Of a DNA stretch of 64,000 nt, positions 28,352 to 36,110 are shown one piece after another. The notes below the pieces were generated by a model, which was given only the letters and a program-made list of their open reading frames with translations, did no database searches and was not told the origin of the DNA. How positions within the stretch are numbered: the stretch's first letter is position 1; every line of letters starts with the position of its first letter. This stretch comes from Cryobacterium sp. GrIS_2_6 (GTDB taxonomy: Bacteria > Actinomycetota > Actinomycetes > Actinomycetales > Microbacteriaceae). The DNA is taken from positions 1,736,001-1,800,000 of the forward strand of contig NZ_JAXCHP010000001.1 of the NCBI RefSeq assembly GCF_035984545.1, read 5' to 3'. A program made the translations under genes and the position numbers.

Positions 28352-29698
28352 GTGGCAGTACCCGAGGGCGCTGCGGGGAACCACGACCACGCGAGGCGCG
28401 GCGGGCACGCCGACGCGGCATCCGCCCGCCCGGTGGCCGAGCATCTCGACTGGATTCTGGGGCGGTTGCCCATTCTCGAGCCCGTCCGGGTCCCGCTCGA
28501 ACACGCGCTCGGGCTCGCCCTCGCCGAGAATGTCACAAGCGCGACGGACACCCCGCCGTTCGACAACTCGGCGATGGACGGGTACGCCGTGCGGCGCGCC
28601 GACCTGCTGGCCGCGACCGCAGGGAGCCCGGTCGTGCTGCCCGTCGTCGCCGACCTCGCCGCGGGTACCGCGCAGAACCCGCGCATCGACGCCGGGGAGG
28701 TCGCCCGGATCATGACAGGGGCGCCGATCCCCGACGGGGCGGATGCCGTCGTGCCGATCGAGGACACCGACAGGGGCACCGACCGGGTCGGTATCCTCAG
28801 GGTGCCGGAGCCGGCAGCCCACATCCGCAGGGCCGGCGCCGATGCGGCCGCGGGTGACACCGTGCTACGGGCAGGGACGACGCTCTGGCCGACCCGGATC
28901 GCTGCCGCCGCGAGCGCCGGCCGCGCCGAGTTGCTCGTGCACCCGGCGCCCCGCGTCGCCGTGATCTCCACCGGCGATGAACTCATCGTGCCTGGCACCC
29001 CCGCGCGGCGCGGCCAGATCCCCGACTCCAACTCGTACCTGCTCGCCGCCGCAGTCGCCCAGGCCGGCGGCGTCGTGCACCGGATCGGGGCGGTCCCCGA
29101 CGACGAGGAGTCCCTGCGTACCGTACTCGACCCGCTCATCGGCACGGTCGACGCGATCATCCTCTCCGGAGGGGTCAGCGTCGGAGCGTACGACGTCGTC
29201 AAGGCCGTGCTCGCCCCGCTCGGAGTGTGGTTCGGCCCGGTGCGGATGCAGCCCGGCAAGCCGCAGGGCTTCGGCCGACTGCCCGCAACCGGCACCGGCC
29301 GCAGCGGCAGCACAACCGGGAACCCAGGCTCCGCCGGAAGCGCCGCGCCCGGCCCGATCGTGTTCGCCCTGCCCGGCAACCCGGTGAGCGCGTTCGTCTC
29401 CTTCGAGGCCTTCGTGCGCCCGGCGCTCCTGTTCATGGGCGGCCACGGCACCATCACCCGTCCGACGATCACGGGGACCGTCGCCCGCGGTTGGAGCTCA
29501 CCAAGCGGCCGCCAGCAGTACATGCCCGTCGTCTGCGAGCGTCGTGGCGAGGAGACCCTCGTGTGGCCGGCCACCTCCGGAGGTTCCGGCTCGCACCTCG
29601 TTGCGGGACTCGGGCAGGCCGAGGGTCTCGCCGTCGTCCCTGAGGACTCCGACACCGTGGCAGAGGGCGACCTGCTCCCGGTCATGCTGGTGATATGA
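28352..29698 (+). CDS. moeA: Molybdopterin molybdenumtransferase MoeA
   Basis: A 448-residue enzyme inserting molybdate into adenylylated molybdopterin. Motifs: PPFDNSAMDGYAVR near residue 70, MTGAPIPDGADAVVPIEDT, STGDELIVPG, QIPDSNSYLLAAAV, IILSGGVSVGAYD and FALPGNPVSAFVSFEAFVRP. A Gly/Ser-rich insert (GTGRSGSTTGNPGSAGS) precedes the last motif and is not typical. GTG start at 28352, two bases after the moeZ/B stop. Its last codons and the start of moaC lie in an 18-bp tandem duplication. Confidence 0.94.
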   Translation: MAVPEGAAGNHDHARRGGHADAASARPVAEHLDWILGRLPILEPVRVPLEHALGLALAENVTSATDTPPFDNSAMDGYAVRRADLLAATAGSPVVLPVVADLAAGTAQNPRIDAGEVARIMTGAPIPDGADAVVPIEDTDRGTDRVGILRVPEPAAHIRRAGADAAAGDTVLRAGTTLWPTRIAAAASAGRAELLVHPAPRVAVISTGDELIVPGTPARRGQIPDSNSYLLAAAVAQAGGVVHRIGAVPDDEESLRTVLDPLIGTVDAIILSGGVSVGAYDVVKAVLAPLGVWFGPVRMQPGKPQGFGRLPATGTGRSGSTTGNPGSAGSAAPGPIVFALPGNPVSAFVSFEAFVRPALLFMGGHGTITRPTITGTVARGWSSPSGRQQYMPVVCERRGEETLVWPATSGGSGSHLVAGLGQAEGLAVVPEDSDTVAEGDLLPVMLVI

Positions 29699-29716
29699 GT
29701 CATGCTGGTGGTATGA
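29681..29716 (+). repeat. 18-bp tandem duplication across the moeA stop / moaC start
   Basis: Two copies of GTCATGCTGGTGATATGA, with one mismatch, at 29681-29698 and 29699-29716. Each copy contains an ATGA stop/start overlap, so moaC has two equally placed in-frame start codons (29695 and 29713). Confidence 0.9.
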
Positions 29717-30258
29717 CTTCCGCCCGAGACGAAACCGCCGCCGCCAGAACCGAAGGGCACGCTGCGCCGGGTGCGCAGGCCGGGCAGCCGTTCACGCATC
29801 TCAATGCGGCCGGCCAGGCCCGGATGGTCGACGTGACCGAGAAGCCGCCGACCGTGCGCAGCGCAACCGCGGCGGGCTTCGTTTTCTGCGGGCCCCGCGT
29901 GGTCGCCGCGCTTCGCGACGGCACGACGCCCAAGGGCGATGTGCTCGCCGTCGCGCGCATCGCGGGCATCCAGGGCGCGAAGAAGTGCGCGGACCTGCTC
30001 CCCCTCGCCCACGTGATCGGAGTGCACGGGGCGGCTGTCGACCTCACGATCGAAGACACCGGTGTGCGGGTGGCGGCGACCATCCGCACGGCCGACCGCA
30101 CCGGCGTCGAGATGGAGGCGCTCACGGCCGTTTCGATCGCTGCGTTGGCGGTCGTCGACATGGTGAAGGGACTCGACAAGTCCGTCAGCATCGGGGACAT
30201 CCGCCTGATCAGCAAGACCGGCGGCAAGTCCGGCGACTGGCTGCGCCCCGCCGAGTAG
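29695..30258 (+). CDS. moaC: Cyclic pyranopterin monophosphate synthase MoaC
   Basis: Converts the MoaA product to cyclic pyranopterin monophosphate, 187 residues from the first ATG or 181 from the second. Core motifs: FTHLNAAGQARMVDVTEKP, RIAGIQGAKKCADLLPLAH, VRTADRTGVEMEALTAVS-like sequence (IRTADRTGVEMEALTAVS) and VDMVKGLDKSV with the catalytic Lys, then SKTGGKSG. The first 30 residues (Ala/Thr/Glu-rich) exceed the usual E. coli length of about 160. ATG 29695 overlaps the moeA stop by four bases; ATG 29713 is an alternative made by the local duplication. Confidence 0.94.
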   Translation: MSHAGGMTSARDETAAARTEGHAAPGAQAGQPFTHLNAAGQARMVDVTEKPPTVRSATAAGFVFCGPRVVAALRDGTTPKGDVLAVARIAGIQGAKKCADLLPLAHVIGVHGAAVDLTIEDTGVRVAATIRTADRTGVEMEALTAVSIAALAVVDMVKGLDKSVSIGDIRLISKTGGKSGDWLRPAE

Positions 30259-30267
30259 GACCGCCCC

Positions 30268-30999
30268 ATGCCTGAAGCCCTCACCCCTCAGGTCGACCTG
30301 ATCGTGCTTGCGGGCGGCCGCGGCAGCCGGCTCGGCGGCGCCGTCAAGCCCGCCGTCGAAGTCGCGGGCCGCACACTGCTGTCCCGGGTGCTCGACGCTC
30401 GGACCCTCGCCCGTCGAGTCGTCGTCGTCGGGCCGGCGTCAGCACGGGCCGCCGCCGGCCCTGAGGCGGCCGGAGTGCTCTGGGCGCTCGAGGATCCCCC
30501 GTTCGGCGGCCCCGTCGCGGGCATCGCCGCCGGCCTCGCGGCCCTCGCCGCACCCGGATCCGCACCCGCAGCCGGTGCCCCGGCCGATGCCCCGGCCGAT
30601 GCCCCGGCCGAGTGGCTGCTCGTCCTCGCGTGCGACCTGCCCTGGGCGGAGGCTGCCGCCAGCACCCTCGTCGCGGCACTCGCCGACCGGCCCCATTCCA
30701 ACTGCGCAGGCACTGACGCCCTCGATGGCCTGCACCTGTCCGACCCTGACGGTCACCCCCAGTGGCTCGCCGGCCTCTACCGGGCGAGCGCCCTCCGGGA
30801 CGCCGCGGCACGCCTCGGCCCCGCAGTGAACGGCGCGAGCATGCGCGCCCTCCTGTCCAGGCTGAGGCTCGGCGGGGTCCGTGACGAGTCTGGAAGCGGC
30901 CGCGACGTGGACACGTGGCAGGATGTTGAGTGGAGCACCGCGCTCCTGTCGGGACCCAGCCCGGTCAGCACCACCCCTCCGAGGAGCGACACCCAATGA
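30268..30999 (+). CDS. mobA: MobA-like molybdenum cofactor guanylyltransferase
   Basis: A 243-residue NTP transferase expected to attach GMP to the molybdenum cofactor, as needed by the formate dehydrogenase-like enzyme at 21284. Motifs: LIVLAGGRGSRLGG at the N-terminus, EDPPFGGPVAGIAAGLAAL, the metal-binding VLACDLPWAEA and WLAGLYRASAL. An Ala/Asp/Pro insert (GAPADAPADAPAEW) comes from three 12-bp repeats. The start at 30268 is ten bases after the moaC stop. Its stop overlaps the next start by four bases. Confidence 0.9.
   Translation: MPEALTPQVDLIVLAGGRGSRLGGAVKPAVEVAGRTLLSRVLDARTLARRVVVVGPASARAAAGPEAAGVLWALEDPPFGGPVAGIAAGLAALAAPGSAPAAGAPADAPADAPAEWLLVLACDLPWAEAAASTLVAALADRPHSNCAGTDALDGLHLSDPDGHPQWLAGLYRASALRDAAARLGPAVNGASMRALLSRLRLGGVRDESGSGRDVDTWQDVEWSTALLSGPSPVSTTPPRSDTQ
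30577..30612 (+). repeat. Three 12-bp tandem repeats inside mobA
   Basis: Units GCCCCGGCCGAT, GCCCCGGCCGAT and GCCCCGGCCGAG encode A-P-A-D three times, the last as A-P-A-E, between two conserved segments of the protein. In frame and probably tolerated in a surface loop. Confidence 0.85.
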
Positions 31000-31283
31000 G
31001 CACCTCCACCCCCCTGCCTCCCGAGGCCCTCGACGACTGGCTTGCCGTCCTCGCCGCCGGACTCGACCTCGATCCGGCCGACGTTCCGGTCGGCGTGCTC
31101 CTGGACGTCGCCCGCGACGTCGCCCACGGCGTCGCCCGTCCCGCCGCCCCGCTCAGCACGTTCCTCGTCGGTTTCGCCGCTGCCCGAAACGGCGGCACTG
31201 CGGCCGACGTCGAGCAGGCCAGCGCGACCGCTACCCGGCTCGCCCTGGACTGGTCGTCGACGCACCCCGCCGAGCCGCGCTAG
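30996..31283 (+). CDS. DUF6457-like small protein in the cofactor operon
   Basis: A 95-residue acidic helical protein with no membrane segment. The pattern ALDDWLAVLAAGLDLDPADV followed by LLDVARDVAHGVARPAAPLS and FLVGFAAARNGG resembles DUF6457, a family regularly found next to molybdenum cofactor genes in actinobacteria. No catalytic motif is visible. The ATG at 30996 overlaps the mobA stop (ATGA), and its stop TAG overlaps the GTG of moaD by one base. This tight coupling suggests a role in cofactor synthesis or insertion. Function unknown. Confidence 0.75.
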   Translation: MSTSTPLPPEALDDWLAVLAAGLDLDPADVPVGVLLDVARDVAHGVARPAAPLSTFLVGFAAARNGGTAADVEQASATATRLALDWSSTHPAEPR

Positions 31284-31522
31284 TGGCCGGCATCCGCTTC
31301 TTCGCGGCCGCGGCAGAGGCCGCAGGCAGCGAGACCACGACCGTCGACGTTGCGAGCATCGGCGATCTCCGTACTTTCCTGTCCGACCAACACGGCACCG
31401 AGTTCGCCAGGATCCTGTCGCGCTGTTCCCTGCTGGTCAACGGCACCAGGGCAGCGGATGACGCGGTACCCCTCGCCGGGACCGACACCGTCGACGTGTT
31501 GCCCCCCTTCGCCGGAGGCTGA
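31283..31522 (+). CDS. moaD: MoaD-type sulfur carrier
   Basis: A 79-residue ubiquitin-fold small subunit of molybdopterin synthase. It ends in PPFAGG, with the terminal Gly-Gly that is adenylated by MoeB/MoeZ and thiocarboxylated. The N-terminal strand is IRFFAAAAEAAG. GTG start at 31283 shares its G with the stop of the DUF6457 gene. The catalytic partner MoaE is encoded at 32815-33279 on the other strand, on the far side of a decayed DUF222 gene. The stop codon lies in a 12-bp tandem repeat. Confidence 0.92.
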   Translation: MAGIRFFAAAAEAAGSETTTVDVASIGDLRTFLSDQHGTEFARILSRCSLLVNGTRAADDAVPLAGTDTVDVLPPFAGG

Positions 31523-31550
31523 GCCTGAGGCCGAGCCTGAGGCCGATTCC
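31515..31550 (+). repeat. Three 12-bp tandem repeats spanning the moaD stop
   Basis: Units GAGGCTGAGCCT, GAGGCCGAGCCT and GAGGCCGATTCC. The moaD TGA (31520-31522) lies in the first unit. Another case of local duplication exactly at a gene end. Confidence 0.75.
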
Positions 31551-31680
31551 CGCGCGCCCCTGCCCAGTCGGCAAGCCCCGAAAACGACGGAATCTCCTCA
31601 ACATGTACCTGATGAGAGTACGTTTCCACAGATCTGAGCTATGCTCAAACAATGTCGGTGGTCGGTCGTAACGTGGGGGC

Positions 31681-32671
31681 ATGACCAACCACTCGGAGTC
31701 AACCACTTCACCCGATCAGCCGCACGGCGACCCGGTGCAGGACGACCCGGTGCACGGCGACCCGGTGCACGGCGACCCGGTGCAGGACGACCCGGTGCAG
31801 GACGACCCGGTGCAGGGCGGCGTGCTCGGCGGGTTGCGGTCTATGGCGGATGTCGTCACCGGGCTGGGCGGTTCGTCTGCCGCTGTCGACACGCTCGGTG
31901 ACGAGGCGGTACTCGAGGGGCACGTGTTGATCGCGGGAGCCCGGCGGGCCTTGGACACCCAGGCGGCGTGGTTCGCCGCGACACTCGCCCGGCGGTCCCG
32001 CCCCGAACTCGGCGGGCAAGGCCTCGCGGCCCGGAAGGGGTTCCGAACCCCGGAAGACCTGCTGCAGGCAATTTCCGGGTCAAGCACGGGCGATGTCGGC
32101 AAACTCCTCGCCGTCGGCCGGCTGCTCGCGGAGCCCGACGCCGCCGAGAAGGCCGCCCGGGAAGCCGCCGACGCGCAGAGGCCGCTCGCCGAGACCCCCA
32201 CCTCGACGGGCACGACGGGATCGACGGGATCGACGGTCAGGCTGGACCTGACGGCCCCGACGGAACCGGGGCCGCCCCGACCGGCGCCGCATTGGACGGG
32301 TCAGAACAAACCGGGCCGAAACTGACGGGGACTTCGCAGACCGGGACCGCACCGACTGACGCCTCGTCCGGTGCTGCCGAACCGGGCGGGCCAGCTCCCG
32401 CAGCCGCAGCCGGACCGGCAGCCGAGGCCGGGGAGGGCCGCAGAACCGAGGCGCCCACATCCAACACTGGAAAGACGACACCCGGCAGACCAACCTCGAC
32501 GACGGCATCCTGCTCTGCAGGGCCGACCACCTCAGGCTCCACAACGAACACTGGCGCATCACCCGCGACCACAACGGCCGATACTGGCTGACCCCGCCAC
32601 CCGGACTCGACCCCGAGCAGCAACCGATACTGCTCACCAGCAAGAACACGATCCTCCGCGACGATGACTGA
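31681..32671 (+). pseudogene. Decayed DUF222/HNH (13E12-type) nuclease gene
   Basis: The frame from 31681 gives a DUF222-like N-terminal part (GHVLIAGARRALDTQAAWF, ARKGFRTPEDLLQAISG) preceded by a G/D-D-P-V-Q/H repeat, and stops at 32325. The C-terminal HNH part survives in another frame near 32457-32671: AHIQHWKDD, then NLDDGILLCRADHLRLHNE, then WRITRDHNGRYWLTPPPG. Intact proteins have roughly 450-550 residues with one frame throughout; here the middle is missing and at least one frame change separates the ends. These 13E12-family nucleases are abundant and often decayed in Microbacteriaceae. The remnant splits moaD from moaE and is the only feature of this 1.3-kb stretch. Confidence 0.8.
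31726..31815 (+). repeat. Six 15-bp tandem repeats in the DUF222 remnant
   Basis: Six in-frame 15-bp units of the type GRCGACCCGGTGCAS, encoding G/D-D-P-V-Q/H. They lie at residues about 16-45 of the remnant, upstream of the DUF222 core. Confidence 0.9.
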
Positions 32672-32814
32672 ATCAGCGGAGACGACGGAGAGGACGGGCT
32701 CGAACGCCCGGGCGGGGTAAGCCGAGTCCAACCCCGGAACCCATGTTCGGGAGAAGCCGGATCGAACGCGCGCGACGGGCTTCACGCGGAAGGACGTCAG
32801 AGTCGCTCGCGACG

Positions 32815-33279
32815 CTAGAGACCCAGGCCGACCCAGGAGTGGGTGCCGTCGACTTCGTACTGCTTCTTCCAGATCGGGACCTCGGCCTTGACCGCCTCGA
32901 CGAGACGCTCGCAGACCAGGAAGGCGTCGGCGCGGTGCGCACTCGCGACGGCGGCGACGAGGGCGAGGTCGCCGACCTCGAGGTGGCCGATCCGGTGGCT
33001 CACCACGAGCTCCACCGCGGGGTTCCCGGCCCGGAACCGCGCGGCGATCTCCGTGAGGATACGTCCGGCATCTGGATGGGCGCTGTAATCGAGGCCCGTC
33101 ACTGTGCCTGCGGCGTCGGGGTCGTGATCCCGCACCTGGCCCACGAAGGTGACGACGGCGCCGGCTGACCGCGAGGACACCGCGAGGACATGCGCGGCCA
33201 CATCGAGCGTCTGCTCGGTGACGAGGGACAGCGGCGGTATGCGTTCGGATTCCACAGCCCCAGAGTACCCGCGCAGCAT
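32815..33279 (-). CDS. moaE: Molybdopterin synthase catalytic subunit MoaE
   Basis: The large subunit of molybdopterin synthase, 154 residues, transferring sulfur from MoaD to the pyranopterin. Motifs: GAVVTFVGQVRDHD, LDYSAHPDAGRIL, VVSHRIGHLEVGD and the catalytic PIWKKQY with active-site Lys. The ATG at 33279 gives a normal length. Encoded on the strand opposite to moaD and separated from it by the decayed DUF222 gene; 80 bases downstream of nothing on its own strand except the pcaF stop at 33360, so it may be read from its own promoter or from the pca operon. Confidence 0.93.
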   Translation of the reverse strand: MLRGYSGAVESERIPPLSLVTEQTLDVAAHVLAVSSRSAGAVVTFVGQVRDHDPDAAGTVTGLDYSAHPDAGRILTEIAARFRAGNPAVELVVSHRIGHLEVGDLALVAAVASAHRADAFLVCERLVEAVKAEVPIWKKQYEVDGTHSWVGLGL

Positions 33280-33359
33280 CCTCCGCTACCGCAACCAGCT
33301 CGACTCGGACATCGCGAACATGTCGGACCTCGGCGGGCCGTTCGACGGCGCGCCTCCCG

Positions 33360-34583
33360 CTACACCCGTTCGAAGACGGCGGCGAGGCCTTGGCCACCCC
33401 CGATGCACATGGTCTCGAGCAGGTAACGCCCCCCGGTGCGGTGCAGGTGCCTGCTCGCGGTCGCCAGGATGCGTGCGCCGGTCGCGCCGACGGGGTGACC
33501 CAGGGAGATGCCGGAACCGTTCACGTTCGTACGCTCCCAGTCGGCGTCGGTGAATTTCCACTCCCGGCTCACCGCGAGCACCTGCGCGGCGAATGCCTCA
33601 TTGAGCTCGATCAGGTCGATGTCCGCGAGGGTGAGGCCTGCGCGTTCGAGGGCCTTCTTCGTTGCGGGCACCGGTCCGATGCCCATCCGCGACGGCTCGA
33701 CGCCGGCCCTGGCCCACGTCACGAGGCGCACGAGCGGGCTGAGCCCGAGCTCCCCGGCGCGCTCCGGGGTCGTCACGAGGCACGCGGCGGCGGCGTCGTT
33801 CTGCCCGCTCGCGTTTCCGGCGGTGACCGTCGCGTCGGCATCCGTCTTCAGCAGGATGGGACGCAGCCCGGCGAGACCGGCCAGGGTCGTGTCCGGCCGC
33901 GGTGTTTCGTCGCGGGAGACGACGACGGCGCCCTTCCGCCCCGGAACCGTGACCGGAACGACTTCGGCGTCGAAGCGGCCCTCTGCAACGGCCGTCGCGG
34001 CGCGCTGCTGGGACCGCACGGCGAGCTCGTCCTGCTCGGCACGACCGATCCCGTACTCCCGGCGCAGGTTTTCCGCGGTCTCGAGCATGCCGCCGGGAAC
34101 CGGGTAGTTGCGGCCGCCGGCGGTCTCCCGGCCACGGCTGAGCGCATCGCGGAGCAGCAAGCCCGGCCCGGCCGTGATTCCGAAACGGGAATCGACGGTA
34201 TAGAACGGCGCCTGGCTCATCGAGTCGACCCCGCCTGCCACGACGACGTCGCTGATGCCGGTCTGCACCTGCATCGCCGCGTCGAGCACGGCCTGCAGGC
34301 CGGAGCCGCACCGCCGGTCGAGTTGAAGCCCGCCGACGGTCACCGGCAGGCCGGCGTTGAGGGCGGCGACGCGGGCGACGGATGCCGCCTCCGCGGTCGG
34401 GTAGGCCTGCCCGAGGATCACGTCGTCGATCACACCCCCGTCGATGCCGGTACGTTCCAGCAGGGCCGCGATCACCGCGGCGGCGAGGTCGGCCGGTGCG
34501 ACACTGGCGAACATCCCCCCGAAGCGCCCGATCGGGGTGCGCACCGGCTCGCAGATGACGACCTCGCGCATCCGCTCGCTCAT
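33360..34583 (-). CDS. pcaF: Beta-ketoadipyl-CoA thiolase
   Basis: Last enzyme of the beta-ketoadipate pathway, cleaving 3-oxoadipyl-CoA to succinyl-CoA and acetyl-CoA, 407 residues. Thiolase signatures: nucleophile Cys in [19 protein letters not shown]-type [27 protein letters not shown] with the catalytic His, and [18 protein letters not shown] with the second catalytic Cys. The ATG at 34583 overlaps the pcaJ stop by four bases. Final gene of the minus-strand pca operon. A generic acetyl-CoA acetyltransferase is the alternative; context supports PcaF. Confidence 0.9.
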   Translation of the reverse strand: MSERMREVVICEPVRTPIGRFGGMFASVAPADLAAAVIAALLERTGIDGGVIDDVILGQAYPTAEAASVARVAALNAGLPVTVGGLQLDRRCGSGLQAVLDAAMQVQTGISDVVVAGGVDSMSQAPFYTVDSRFGITAGPGLLLRDALSRGRETAGGRNYPVPGGMLETAENLRREYGIGRAEQDELAVRSQQRAATAVAEGRFDAEVVPVTVPGRKGAVVVSRDETPRPDTTLAGLAGLRPILLKTDADATVTAGNASGQNDAAAACLVTTPERAGELGLSPLVRLVTWARAGVEPSRMGIGPVPATKKALERAGLTLADIDLIELNEAFAAQVLAVSREWKFTDADWERTNVNGSGISLGHPVGATGARILATASRHLHRTGGRYLLETMCIGGGQGLAAVFERV

Positions 34584-35257
34584 GCGCCGACCCCCGAAAG
34601 CAGGGTGCGGATGACGCCCGGCTCCGCGGGCACGAGCAGCCGCGCCCCGGTCGCGGCCTGTACCTCCGCGACGGTGAGACCCGGAGCGACCTCCCGCAGC
34701 ACGAGCCCCTCCCCGGTGACGTCGATCACCGCGAGGTCGGTGATGATCCGGGTGACCACGTGCTTGCCGGTCAGGGGAAGGGAGCACTCCGCCACGATCT
34801 TGTGCTCGCCGGCACGCGTGACATGCTCCATCACGATGATCACGGTATCGGCGCCGTGCACGAGGTCCATAGCCCCGCCCATGCCCTTGATCATCTTGCC
34901 CGGCACGGCCCAGTTCGCGATGTCTCCCGTCTCCGAGACCTGCATCGCGCCGAGCACGGCCACGTCGATGACTCCGGCACGGATCATGCCGAAGCTCTGC
35001 GCGGAGTCGAAGTACGCCGCACCGGGATTGACGGTGATGGTCTCCTTGCCGGCGTTGATCAGCTTCGGGTCCTCCTCGCCCTCCCACGGGTACGCCCCGA
35101 CGCCGAGCACCCCGTTCTCCGAGTGCAGGATGACGTGCACCCCCTCCGGCAGGAAGTTCGGGATCAGGGTCGGCAGGCCGATCCCGAGGTTGACGTAGCT
35201 GTCGGGGGCGAGTTCCTGCGCGGCGCGGGCCGCCATCTCGTTGCGGGTCAGGGGCAT
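34580..35257 (-). CDS. pcaJ: 3-Oxoadipate CoA-transferase subunit B
   Basis: The catalytic beta subunit that moves CoA from succinyl-CoA to 3-oxoadipate, 225 residues. The CoA-accepting Glu lies in [27 protein letters not shown] and [18 protein letters not shown] are family marks. The ATG at 35257 is one base after the pcaI stop; the frame extends upstream but only overlaps pcaI. Works as a heteromer with PcaI. Confidence 0.93.
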   Translation of the reverse strand: MPLTRNEMAARAAQELAPDSYVNLGIGLPTLIPNFLPEGVHVILHSENGVLGVGAYPWEGEEDPKLINAGKETITVNPGAAYFDSAQSFGMIRAGVIDVAVLGAMQVSETGDIANWAVPGKMIKGMGGAMDLVHGADTVIIVMEHVTRAGEHKIVAECSLPLTGKHVVTRIITDLAVIDVTGEGLVLREVAPGLTVAEVQAATGARLLVPAEPGVIRTLLSGVGA

Positions 35258-35258
35258 G

Positions 35259-36089
35259 TCAGCCTTCCGTTCTGGCGGTCTGGGCGGATGCCGCGGCCGC
35301 GGCGGCGGGGGCGGCTCCCGGCCGCGGCCGGGTCGTGACCTTCTCGATCGGGAGGTCGCGGGCATCCGCGTGGTTCAGCTGCACGATCCGTTGCACATAG
35401 ATGCCGGCGAGGTGCACGTCGTCCGGATCGATCTCGCCCGGTTCGACGAGCTCGTCGACCTCCGCGATGGTGATCCGGCCGGCCATCGCTGCCGGCGGGT
35501 TGAAGTTGCGGGCCGACTTCTCGAAGACCAGGTTGCCGTGCCGGTCGCCGCGAGCGGCGCGCACCAGGGCGAAGTCGGTGACGATCGCCTCCTCGAGCAC
35601 GTATTCCTGCGTCTTTCCGAGCGAGGAGAACACCCTGGTCTCCTTCGGCGGCGAGGACACCAGCACCTCCCCGCCCGGTCCGTAGCGCCAGGGCAGGCCG
35701 CCGTCGGCGACCAGGGTTCCGACGCCGCTCGCGGTGAAGAACGCCGGGATGCCGCTGCCGCCCGCGCGGAGCCGCTCGGCGAGGGTTCCCTGCGGAGTGA
35801 GTTCGACCTCGAGGTCCCCGCCGAGGTAGCGCCGTGCGAAGTCCTTGTTCTCGCCGATGTATGACGCGATGACCCTGCTGATCCTGCCCTCCCTGAGCAG
35901 CTCACCGAGTCCCCAGCCGTCGACGCCGCAATTGTTGGAGACGACCCGGAGGTCTGTCGTGCCCCGATCGAGCAGGGCGCGGATCAGCACAATCGGCACG
36001 CCGACCAGGCCGAAGCCGCCGACGGCGAGGGAAGCGCCGTCTGGAATGTCCGCGACGGCGGCCGCCGCTGAGGTGAACGTCTTATCCAT
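35259..36089 (-). CDS. pcaI: 3-Oxoadipate CoA-transferase subunit A
   Basis: Alpha subunit of the transferase, 276 residues. [37 protein letters not shown] and [18 protein letters not shown] match the family. The last 25 residues are Ala/Pro-rich ([14 protein letters not shown]) and exceed the usual length slightly. ATG at 36089, 21 bases after the pcaL stop. The extra tail is low complexity and probably unstructured. Confidence 0.92.
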   Translation of the reverse strand: MDKTFTSAAAAVADIPDGASLAVGGFGLVGVPIVLIRALLDRGTTDLRVVSNNCGVDGWGLGELLREGRISRVIASYIGENKDFARRYLGGDLEVELTPQGTLAERLRAGGSGIPAFFTASGVGTLVADGGLPWRYGPGGEVLVSSPPKETRVFSSLGKTQEYVLEEAIVTDFALVRAARGDRHGNLVFEKSARNFNPPAAMAGRITIAEVDELVEPGEIDPDDVHLAGIYVQRIVQLNHADARDLPIEKVTTRPRPGAAPAAAAAASAQTARTEG

Positions 36090-36110
36090 GGAGCAGTCCT
36101 TCGGTCCGGT

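Noticed and set aside
31726..31815. 15-bp repeat array as a possible CRISPR or iteron origin
   Set aside because: Units are contiguous without spacers and in frame with a DUF222 N-terminus.
31681..32671. Programmed frameshift in the DUF222/HNH gene
   Set aside because: The middle of the protein is missing as well, and no slippery sequence is seen; decay is simpler.
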